This document shows, one piece after another, positions 8,617 through 15,819 of a stretch of DNA of 64,000 nucleotides (positions are counted from its first letter, which is position 1; each line of letters opens with the position of its first letter). A program made the translations under genes and the position numbers. The notes under the pieces were generated by a model. It had not been told where the DNA came from, made no database searches, and saw only the letters and a list, made by a program, of their open reading frames with translations. The DNA is from UBA1479 sp040216635 (GTDB lineage Bacteria; Pseudomonadota; Alphaproteobacteria; Rhodospirillales; Casp-alpha2): assembly GCA_040216635.1 (NCBI GenBank), contig JAVJOU010000019.1, positions 1 to 64,000 on the forward strand, in the 5' to 3' direction.

Positions 8617-9618
8617 TCAGCGAAACACGTGCAGATTGCCTTCGAACTGGTCGAAACTGGCGTCCCAGGAATACTTGAGCGCATGATTGCGACAGGCCTC
8701 GGCCGGTATGGAAAGGGCCTGGGTAACGGCCCTTCCCAGGTCGTCGTCCAGCACCCCGGCTCCCGACTGATTGACCACGTCAAGCGGCCCCGGCACCGGA
8801 TAGGCCGCGACGGGAACGCCCGACGCCATGGCTTCCAACAGGACCAGTCCGAAGGTATCCGTCCGGGACGGAAAAACGAACACGTCGGCGGCAGCGAAGT
8901 AGCTGGCCAGTTCTTCGCCCTCTTTCACGCCGGCGAAGCGCACATCGGGGTATTTACGTTTCAGAACGTCCAGCTGCGGGCCGTCGCCGACCACGTATTT
9001 GGTGCCGGGCAAGTCGAGCTTGAGGAACGCCTCGATATTCTTTTCCACGGCGACGCGGCCCGTGAACAGGCTGATCGGCCGGGGGGCGTCTAAAAATGCC
9101 TTGTCCCGGGGTTTGAACAAATCGGTCCACACACCGCGCGACCAGCGCCTGACGGGCGGACGGAAGCCGCGGGACACCAGATCGTCCTCGATGGTCTGGG
9201 TCGCCACCATGATCGCCGACGACGGACTGTGAAACCATTTCATGACCGCGTAAAGCCAGTCGAGCGGCAGCGGCACCCGGGCATGAATGTATTCGGGAAA
9301 CCGTGTGTGATAGGCCGTGGTGAAGGGGTAGCCGTTTTGCAGGCAATGACGGCGGGCGGCAACGCCCAGCGGTCCCTCGGTCGCGATATGGATCGCTTGG
9401 GGCTGGAATTCCTCGATCCTGGCCGCGACCCGCCGGCCCGGAAACAGCGCCAGGCGGATTTCCGGATAGGTCGGACAGGGAATGGTCCGGAACTGGTCCG
9501 GCGTCACCAGGCGCACCTGATGACCGCGTTTTTCCAACCCCTGCCTTAAGGTGTCGAGGGTTCGGACGACACCATTGATTTGGGGATACCAGGCATCGGT
9601 GACGATGATGAGTCGCAT
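8617..9618 (-). CDS. Family 4-type glycosyltransferase, resembling the Agt/MGDG-forming enzymes paired with PlcP
   Basis: A GT-B glycosyltransferase. The N-terminus MRLIIVTDAWYPQINGVVRT and the segments PCPTYPEIRLAL and IHIATEGPLG are the sugar-acceptor half. The C-terminal half has FTGRVAVEKNIEAFL, VVGDGPQL and the EX7E-like region TDTFGLVLLEAMASGVPVAAYP. I take ATG 9618 because family members begin at MRLIIVTDAW; the frame is open for 15 more codons upstream. That start places its first 73 bases inside the 3' end of the phosphoesterase gene. The pairing resembles plcP-agt operons, in which a GT4 enzyme glycosylates diacylglycerol under phosphate limitation. That role is inferred. A divergent paralogue lies at 58737-59768. 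Confidence 0.8.
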   Translation of the reverse strand: MRLIIVTDAWYPQINGVVRTLDTLRQGLEKRGHQVRLVTPDQFRTIPCPTYPEIRLALFPGRRVAARIEEFQPQAIHIATEGPLGVAARRHCLQNGYPFTTAYHTRFPEYIHARVPLPLDWLYAVMKWFHSPSSAIMVATQTIEDDLVSRGFRPPVRRWSRGVWTDLFKPRDKAFLDAPRPISLFTGRVAVEKNIEAFLKLDLPGTKYVVGDGPQLDVLKRKYPDVRFAGVKEGEELASYFAAADVFVFPSRTDTFGLVLLEAMASGVPVAAYPVPGPLDVVNQSGAGVLDDDLGRAVTQALSIPAEACRNHALKYSWDASFDQFEGNLHVFR

Positions 9619-10406
9619 GCTTCTTCGTCCCTCAGGAAGGAAAGGCCCCGCAGTTCCGCCCATTTGAGAATTTCCAGGCGGCCGTCTTCGTGTTCGACCA
9701 AGGCCGTGCAGCTTTCGACCCAGTCGCCGTCGTTGCAGTACAGGATGCCGCCCATGTCGCGCATTTCAGCGGTATGGATATGGCCGCAGATCACGCCGTC
9801 GACGCCGCGCTTGCGGGCCTCGCCGACCACGGCGGCCTCGTAACTGGATACGAATTCGACCGCGTTCTTGACCTTGTGTTTCAGATAGGCCGACAGCGAC
9901 CAGTAGGAGAACCCCAGCTTGCGCCGCACGATGTTGAGCCACAGATTCAGCATCAGGGCGGCGTTGTAGGCATTGTCGCCCAGGAAAGCCAACCACTTGG
10001 CGTATTTGACCACGCCGTCGAACTGATCGCCGTGAATGATCAGAAAGCGCCGCCCGTCGGCCATGGTGTGAAAAGCCTCGTTCAACACGGCGACACGGCC
10101 GAACCGGTGATTGGCGAAGTCGCGGAAGTTTTCGTCGTGATTGCCGGGCACATAGACGACCCGGGTTCCCTTACGCGCCTTGCGCAGGATTTTCTGGATC
10201 ACGTCGTTATGGGCCTGGCGCCAGTACCAGGCGCGGCGCATGCGCCAGCCGTCGATGATGTCGCCGACCAGGTACAGGTATTTCGATTCCGTGTGCTTCA
10301 GAAAATCGAGCAGCATTTCCGCCTGGCACCCACGCGTGCCCAGGTGGATGTCGGAAATCCAGATGGATCGGTATTTGTAGGACGTCTTCGGCGAAACAGC
10401 GTTCAT
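9546..10406 (-). CDS. PlcP-like metallophosphoesterase (often labelled UDP-2,3-diacylglucosamine diphosphatase)
   Basis: A calcineurin-like phosphoesterase with all metal motifs: D19 and H21 in SDIHLG, D49 in VGDIIDGWR, G88-N-H-D91-E, LIIHGDQFD and GVICGHIHTAEM. The C-terminal NDGDWVESCTALVEHEDG is characteristic of the PlcP branch rather than classical LpxH. PlcP of Sinorhizobium and marine bacteria cleaves phospholipids to diacylglycerol. Annotation pipelines often name the family LpxH-like, so substrate assignment is tentative. ATG 10406 is preferred because the 26 upstream codons are AT-rich and not conserved in style. It has a serine-rich C-terminal extension that overlaps the glycosyltransferase start by 73 bases. 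Confidence 0.8.
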   Translation of the reverse strand: MNAVSPKTSYKYRSIWISDIHLGTRGCQAEMLLDFLKHTESKYLYLVGDIIDGWRMRRAWYWRQAHNDVIQKILRKARKGTRVVYVPGNHDENFRDFANHRFGRVAVLNEAFHTMADGRRFLIIHGDQFDGVVKYAKWLAFLGDNAYNAALMLNLWLNIVRRKLGFSYWSLSAYLKHKVKNAVEFVSSYEAAVVGEARKRGVDGVICGHIHTAEMRDMGGILYCNDGDWVESCTALVEHEDGRLEILKWAELRGLSFLRDEEACDSSSSPMPGIPKSMVSSEPSTP

Positions 10407-10579
10407 GATGCCCACAACAGTCCAAGTGATTGCGCCTATATTTAGTGTGGACTTGTATGTAATCAGCCATATGTTCGCCAACACTTTCAGTCCATGTCAC
10501 TAAAACTTCACACACGGGAAATAATTTTGAAATTATAGTCGCAACAAAAGTGCCATATTCCTGGGTTCGACGAAAAAAC
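10407..10579. promoter_or_regulatory. Divergent AT-rich promoter region with a weak Pho-box-like site
   Basis: This 173-base spacer separates the minus-strand phosphoesterase gene from the plus-strand lipid kinase and is visibly richer in A/T than the flanking genes. At 10494-10511 it holds ATGTCAC-TAAA-ACTTCAC, which matches 10 of 14 positions of the Pho box CTGTCAY-N4-CTGTCAY. The second half-site is poor, so this is a candidate only. No clear -35/-10 pair stood out. Confidence 0.3.
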
Positions 10580-11500
10580 ATGCCCGATTCAAACATCCTG
10601 CCGGGGGAGCCGGACATAGTGCTGGCCGCTCCCCGCAAGACCCTTGTGATCTTCAACCCCACGGCAGGGATGCGCCGTCGCGCGCGCCTGGACCGTATTC
10701 TTGACCGCATGCGCGCCCTGGGCGCCGAGGTCACGCTGCATGAAACCTCGGCCCGCGGCGATGCGGAACGCACCGCCCGCGAAGCCCCGGCCGGGGTCTA
10801 TGACGTGATCGTCGCGGCCGGCGGTGACGGCACCATCAACGAAGTCATCAACGGCCTGGCGGGACGGCATGTGCCGCTCGGCATCATCCCGCTCGGCACG
10901 GCCAACGTGCTGGCCGCCGAACTGGACCTGCCGCCGGACGACGACGGCCTGGCCCGCACCATCGCCCTGGGCCGCACGCGGGCCGTCAACCTGGGCGAAG
11001 TCAACGGCCGCCGCTTCGTGATGATGGCGGGTGTCGGCTTCGATGCCCATGTGGTGGCCTCGGTCGACAGCGGCATGAAACGCCTGATCGGCAAAATGGC
11101 CTATGTGTGGGAAACCCTGCGTGGATTTTTCCGTTTCGATTTCCGGGCCTACCATCTGATTGTCGACGGCAAGGCCTATGACGTGGGATCGGCCGTATTC
11201 GCCAACGGCCATTACTACGGCGGGCGGTTCGTCTGCGCCAAGGACGCGGCACTCGGCGACCCGCGCCTGCACGTCTGCCTGTTCAAATCCGTCGGCCCCT
11301 GGAGCGCCCTGCGCTATGCCGCCTGGATGACCTTGGGGCGGCTCGACAAACTGCCTGATTACGAAGTCATCCCCGCGACCTCGATCATCGTCGAAGGCAT
11401 GGCCGGCGAGCCGGTCCAGGGCGACGGCGACATCGTGACCTATCTGCCGCTGGACGCGCGCATCGCGACCGACCGCCTGGACATGCTGGTTCCGGCATAA
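10580..11500 (+). CDS. Diacylglycerol kinase family lipid kinase (YegS/BmrU type)
   Basis: A soluble lipid kinase of the DAGK catalytic family. Motifs seen are TLVIFNPTAGMRRRARL at the N-terminus, VIVAAGGDGTINEVINGL near residue 80 (the nucleotide-binding GGDGT), LGIIPLGTANVLA, and in the C-terminal beta-sandwich GVGFDAHVV and VQGDGD. The frame extends ten codons upstream to a GTG at 10550; ATG 10580 is chosen because family members have short N-termini. It is divergent from the PlcP-like gene. If that enzyme releases diacylglycerol, this kinase could return it to phosphatidic acid. Sphingoid base or other lipid substrates are equally possible for the family. Confidence 0.85.
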   Translation: MPDSNILPGEPDIVLAAPRKTLVIFNPTAGMRRRARLDRILDRMRALGAEVTLHETSARGDAERTAREAPAGVYDVIVAAGGDGTINEVINGLAGRHVPLGIIPLGTANVLAAELDLPPDDDGLARTIALGRTRAVNLGEVNGRRFVMMAGVGFDAHVVASVDSGMKRLIGKMAYVWETLRGFFRFDFRAYHLIVDGKAYDVGSAVFANGHYYGGRFVCAKDAALGDPRLHVCLFKSVGPWSALRYAAWMTLGRLDKLPDYEVIPATSIIVEGMAGEPVQGDGDIVTYLPLDARIATDRLDMLVPA

Positions 11501-11577
11501 AGGCTTTTCCAATCTTGCCCTTTATCGCCTGGGCGTTTCCTTCCTAGACTGCACCCGACAGCCGAAGGAGCACAGCC

Positions 11578-12069
11578 ATGTCCACGCCCGCCCTCTATCA
11601 GGCCTTCGCCCGCTACAACCGCGCCATGAACAGGGCCGTTTACGGCGTTTGCGCAGACATTCCCGACGCGGAACGCAAGGCCGACCGGGGGGCGTTCTTC
11701 AAATCCGTGCACGGCACGCTGAATCATCTGATGTTCGGCGACAACGCCTGGATGAACCGGTTCGACGGCGGCGACCGACCGGCCCCCGGCACGGATGCGG
11801 AACTGTTTTCCGATTTCGACGCCATGCGCGCGGCGCGTGAAAAACTGGACGACGAGATTGCGGCCTGGGCCGAAATCCTGACCGACGCCTGGCTGGCGGA
11901 ACAGGTCGAATGGACCTCGCGCACGGATAACCGAACCTTCAATCAGCCCCGCTGGACCTTGGTCAGCCATATGTTCAACCACCAGACCCACCACCGGGGG
12001 CAGTTGACGACCCTCCTGGCCCAGATGGGCCATGACGTGGGCGTCACGGATCTTCCCAAGCTGATCTAG
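11578..12069 (+). CDS. DinB family protein
   Basis: A 163-residue four-helix-bundle protein of the DinB/YfiT superfamily. Putative metal-binding histidines appear in VHGTLNHLMFGDNAW and in the C-terminal HMFNHQTHHRGQLTTLL, the DinB signature. Members act as metal-dependent thiol transferases or have unknown roles. DinB in the original sense is damage-inducible in Bacillus, but no LexA site was seen here. A ribosome-binding site AAGGAG lies just upstream of ATG 11578 (in ccgaAGGAGcacagcc). It appears to be a single-gene unit, convergent with the reductase gene that follows. Confidence 0.85.
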   Translation: MSTPALYQAFARYNRAMNRAVYGVCADIPDAERKADRGAFFKSVHGTLNHLMFGDNAWMNRFDGGDRPAPGTDAELFSDFDAMRAAREKLDDEIAAWAEILTDAWLAEQVEWTSRTDNRTFNQPRWTLVSHMFNHQTHHRGQLTTLLAQMGHDVGVTDLPKLI

Positions 12070-12084
12070 CGTTCAGAAAACGGG

Positions 12085-13122
12085 TTAAAAGTCGGATCCG
12101 ACCTTCACCACCTGCTTGCCGAAATTTTCGCCCTTCAGCATGGCGACAAAGGCGGCGGGCGCATTTTCCAGGCCGTCGCAGACATCGACGCGGTAAGTCA
12201 CCTGGCCGGAGGCGAGCCAGCCCGACATTTCTTCAAGGAATTCTGCTTGGCGGTGATCATGGTCACCGATGCCGATGCCCTGCATCCGGATGCGCTTGCG
12301 GTTGATATGGGTGAGGTTGCGCACGCCGGGCGTTTCTTCACGGGCGAGGTTGTATTGCGAAATCATGCCGCAGGCGATGATGCGTGCGCGCAGGTTGGCG
12401 GCATCGAGCGCAGCTTCCAATAGCGCCCCGCCAACGTTGTCGAAATAAATGTCCAGACCGTCAGGGGCGCCGTCTCGCAAGGCGGAAAGGATATCCGGCG
12501 CCGCTGTCTTGTAGTTGAACGCCGCATCGAAGCCGAGGTCGCCGGTCAGGAAGGCGACCTTGGCATCCGTGCCGGCACTGCCGACGGCCCGCAGGCCCAT
12601 CAACTTGGCGATCTGACCGACGATCTGGCCGACCGCCCCGGACGCGGCGGAGACGAACAACGTTTCGCCCGATTTCGGCTGAGCGACCTGCATACCGATC
12701 CAGGCGGTCATCCCCGGCATGCCGAGCGCCCCCAGGTGCCAGGCCAGCGGCACGGGTTTGCCGCCCTGGCGGGCGTCGGGCAGCGGGCGCAGACCCTTTC
12801 CGCCGGCGGCGACGCTGTAATCGGCCCAGTCGAGCGAACCGAACACCTGGTCACCCTCGCGGAAATCAGGATGACGCGAGGCCGCAACACATCCGACCAC
12901 GCGGGCCTCCATCGGGCCGCCCAAGGGTATCCGGTCGGCGGGCGGACGGTCGGTGCCGATGCGGCTGCGCATATAAGGATCAAGCGACATATAAAGCGCT
13001 CGGACCAACACGTCGCCTTCGCCGATTTCCGGCAGCGCAACTTCCCGCATCTCGAAATTATCCGGCGTGACCCATCCCACGGCCCGGCTTTTCAGAACGA
13101 TCTGTCGGTTGATCGCCGTCAC
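12085..13122 (-). CDS. NADP-dependent medium-chain oxidoreductase (CurA/leukotriene B4 dehydrogenase type), copy 2
   Basis: A 345-residue MDR-superfamily enzyme without the zinc ligands of alcohol dehydrogenases. It contains VRALYMSLDPYMRSRIG, GMTAWIGM, the NADP-binding FVSAASGAVGQIVGQIAKL, VGSAGTDAKVAFL and DGLDIYFDNVGG, all typical of the 2-alkenal/curcumin reductase branch. It probably reduces C=C bonds of alpha,beta-unsaturated ketones or aldehydes with NADPH. It lies 40 bases downstream of a paralogue (13163-14188) with the same motifs in the same order, which suggests an old tandem duplication. The physiological substrate is unknown. Confidence 0.88.
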   Translation of the reverse strand: MTAINRQIVLKSRAVGWVTPDNFEMREVALPEIGEGDVLVRALYMSLDPYMRSRIGTDRPPADRIPLGGPMEARVVGCVAASRHPDFREGDQVFGSLDWADYSVAAGGKGLRPLPDARQGGKPVPLAWHLGALGMPGMTAWIGMQVAQPKSGETLFVSAASGAVGQIVGQIAKLMGLRAVGSAGTDAKVAFLTGDLGFDAAFNYKTAAPDILSALRDGAPDGLDIYFDNVGGALLEAALDAANLRARIIACGMISQYNLAREETPGVRNLTHINRKRIRMQGIGIGDHDHRQAEFLEEMSGWLASGQVTYRVDVCDGLENAPAAFVAMLKGENFGKQVVKVGSDF

Positions 13123-13162
13123 GGATGTTGTCTTCGGTGAGAGATACCTCGATCCCGGCGCA

Positions 13163-14188
13163 TCAAGGCTCGGCCCCGACGTGGACGACCTGCTTGCCGA
13201 AATTCTCGCCCTTCAGCATGGCGATCATGGCGGCGGGCGCGTTTTCCAACCCTTCCGCCACATCGACGCGGTACGTGATCGCTCCCGACTTCAGCCAGGC
13301 GATCATCTCGGCCTCGAATTCGGCGCGGCGGTCTTCGTGGTCGGAAACGATGAACCCTTCCATGCGGATGCGCTTGCGGTTGATGTGCGGCAGATTGCGG
13401 ATGCCCGGCGTATCCTCACGGGAAAGATTGTATTGCGAGATCATGCCGCAGATCACCACCCGGGCCCGCTGATTGGCATGGTCGAGGGCCGCTTCCAGAA
13501 CCCGGCCGCCGACGTTGTCGAAATAGACGTCCAGGCCTTGGGGAGCGGTCTTTTGCAACGCCCCCAGGATATCGTCGCCCGCCGTGCGGTAATTGAAGGC
13601 GGCGGCGAAGCCGAGTTCGCCCGTCAGGTAGTCGACCTTGGCGTCCGTGCCGGCACTGCCGACCACATGCAGACCCTTCATCTTGGCGATCTGGCCGACG
13701 ATCTGGCCCACGGCACCCGATGCCGCGGAAACGAACAGGGTTTCCCCTTCCTTCGGGTCGGCCAGGTCGAGCCCGACCCAGGCGGTCATGCCCGGCATGC
13801 CGAGCGCGCCCAGATGATAGCTGAGCGGCAGGCCCGTCGCCGCGGGATTGATCTTGCGAATGGCCTTGCCCGGAACGCAGGAATAATCCGCCCAATCCAG
13901 CACCTTGCCGAACACCAGGTCGCCTTGCTGGAAATCCGCATGGCGCGAGGCCGTAACCTCGCCGACCAAGCGTGTCTTGCAGGGCTCGCCCAGGACCCAG
14001 CCGGGGGCATAGGACTTGGCCGCGTCCATGCGGCCCCGCATGGACGGATCCATGGACATGTAGATGGTGCGCACCAGAACCTCGCCCTCGGCCGGTTCAA
14101 CCAGGGGCACTTCGCGCATCTCGAAACAATCGGGGGTGACCCAGCCTTCGGGCCGGGCCTTGAAGATGATCTGATGGTTCGTCGTCAT
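13163..14188 (-). CDS. NADP-dependent medium-chain oxidoreductase (CurA/leukotriene B4 dehydrogenase type), copy 1
   Basis: A 341-residue paralogue of the downstream gene. Shared motifs include VRTIYMSMDPSMRGRM, GMTAWVGLDLA, FVSAASGAVGQIVGQIAKMKGL, VGSAGTDAKVDYL and GLDVYFDNVGG. The N-termini of both copies begin with a motif of the kind QI(V/I)(L/F)K followed by GWVTPD. The same reaction class is expected (NADPH-dependent double-bond reduction), perhaps with a different substrate range. It follows pmbA on the minus strand by 13 bases, so pmbA and the two reductases may form one transcript. Confidence 0.88.
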   Translation of the reverse strand: MTTNHQIIFKARPEGWVTPDCFEMREVPLVEPAEGEVLVRTIYMSMDPSMRGRMDAAKSYAPGWVLGEPCKTRLVGEVTASRHADFQQGDLVFGKVLDWADYSCVPGKAIRKINPAATGLPLSYHLGALGMPGMTAWVGLDLADPKEGETLFVSAASGAVGQIVGQIAKMKGLHVVGSAGTDAKVDYLTGELGFAAAFNYRTAGDDILGALQKTAPQGLDVYFDNVGGRVLEAALDHANQRARVVICGMISQYNLSREDTPGIRNLPHINRKRIRMEGFIVSDHEDRRAEFEAEMIAWLKSGAITYRVDVAEGLENAPAAMIAMLKGENFGKQVVHVGAEP

Positions 14189-14201
14189 GTTCCGGCGTCC
14201 G

Positions 14202-15545
14202 TCACTTGCCTGCGACGGTCATGCCGTCGATCCGCAGGGTCGGCGCGTTGGTGCCGTATTTGAATTCCAGGTCGTCGGCCGGAGTGATGGCCTTGAACAT
14301 GTCTTTCAGGTTGCTGGCGATGGTCAGCTCGCTGACCGGGAAGACAGGCTTGCCGTCTTCGATCCAAAAACCGGAACAGCCGCGCGAGTAATCGCCGGTC
14401 ACGCCGTTCACGCCCATGCCGATCAATTCCGTCACGTACAGGCCCGTGCCGACCGCCGCCATTAGGTCATCGGGAGAAACCGTACCCGGCGCCATATACA
14501 GGTTGGACGGCGACGGCGACGGCGGCGACGAGGTGCCGCGTGACGCATGGCCCGTGGTCGTAAGGCCCAGTTGCCGGGCCGAACGGCAATCAAGAAACCA
14601 GGTCGTGAGCCTGCCGTCCTCGATCACGTTCATGGGCCGTGTCGCCACGCCCTCGCCGTCGAACGGTTTGGAGCGCAAACCCCGGCGGCGGTGCGGGTCA
14701 TCCGTCACGGTGATGCCGTCGGCGAAGATCTGGCTATCCATGGCGTCCTTCAAAAACGTCGTGCCGCGCGCCACGGAGGCCCCGTTGATGGCCCCGGACA
14801 AATGGCCCAGGATCGAATTGGCGACGCGCGGATCGAAAATCACCGGCACCTGCTGGGTCGATACCTTTTGCGGGTTCAGGCGCCTGACCGCCTTCTCCCC
14901 GGCGGACCGGCCGATCGCGGCGGCGTCTGGCAGGTCGCCGCCATAGACCGTGGTCGCGTAATCGTAATCCCGTTCCATGGCCGTGCCGTCCCCGGCCAGC
15001 ACCGACACCCCGACGCTATGACGGGACGCGTGGCGCGCCTGAGCGAACCCGGTCGAGGTCACCAGCGCGATTTCCGTCGCACTCCATCCGGCATCGGCGC
15101 CTTCGGAATTGGTCACGCCGGCAACGGCGCGGGCTGCGTCTTCTGCCTGGGCTGCCAGCGCGATCAGGTCTTCCGCCGTCGGCTCCGATGGATCGAAGTC
15201 ATCGAGGTCGATTAGATCGCCCGCCAACTGGTCCGGATCGGCCAGGCCGCAATGTTCATCTTCGGGCACATGGCGGGCCATGGCGACGGCGCGTTCGGCC
15301 AATTCATCAAGGGCCGAATCGGACATATCCGAGGACGAAACCACTGCTTGACGCTTACCGATGAGCACGCGAAGACCAAGATCATTGTCCTCCGACCTCA
15401 TCAAATCTTCGGGATTTCCAAGGCGCTGCGACAACGACAGCGACGCCGAACGGACGAACACCGCGTCCGCCGCATCCGCGCCCAGGCTCTGCGCTTTGCC
15501 GATAAGTGATTGAAGTCGGTCGATAATATTGCCGTTGGCGGTCAT
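14202..15545 (-). CDS. pmbA: PmbA/TldE, metalloprotease partner subunit
   Basis: A 447-residue TldD/PmbA-family protein. N-terminal part: ADAADAVFVRSASLSLSQRLG, GLRVLIGKRQAVVSSSDMS. C-terminal part: PVIFDPRVANSILGHLSGAING, SRGTSSPPSPSPSNLYMAPG, GVNGVTGDYSRGCSGFWIEDG. As expected for the E subunit it lacks the HExxxH motif, which TldD supplies. TldD/TldE degrades or trims peptides, for example in microcin B17 maturation and CcdA turnover in E. coli. The partner tldD is in this window at 23415-24848. The identification is strong, and the native substrate here is unknown. Confidence 0.93.
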   Translation of the reverse strand: MTANGNIIDRLQSLIGKAQSLGADAADAVFVRSASLSLSQRLGNPEDLMRSEDNDLGLRVLIGKRQAVVSSSDMSDSALDELAERAVAMARHVPEDEHCGLADPDQLAGDLIDLDDFDPSEPTAEDLIALAAQAEDAARAVAGVTNSEGADAGWSATEIALVTSTGFAQARHASRHSVGVSVLAGDGTAMERDYDYATTVYGGDLPDAAAIGRSAGEKAVRRLNPQKVSTQQVPVIFDPRVANSILGHLSGAINGASVARGTTFLKDAMDSQIFADGITVTDDPHRRRGLRSKPFDGEGVATRPMNVIEDGRLTTWFLDCRSARQLGLTTTGHASRGTSSPPSPSPSNLYMAPGTVSPDDLMAAVGTGLYVTELIGMGVNGVTGDYSRGCSGFWIEDGKPVFPVSELTIASNLKDMFKAITPADDLEFKYGTNAPTLRIDGMTVAGK

Positions 15546-15819
15546 GTCGTTCCGTTTTGATTGTTCATATGGATAAGGCTCTGATCCTAAATATGGCCCA
15601 CGGGGGCCCCGGGGCCAGAAGAAATGTCGACTGTACCACTACTTAAACTGTGGTTGTTCTGTGCCAGGGCATGCACTAGATATTTTGCAACATAGAAGTA
15701 ACGGCCTCGCAGGGCGGTTCTTCAAGGTGCAGGCAGCCGGCCCAAGGCCCGACCGCCGCGCCGTCCCGCAACCGCCGTTTTTTAACGACGCCGGATGATC
15801 GAAAACGGATCACCTGTCC

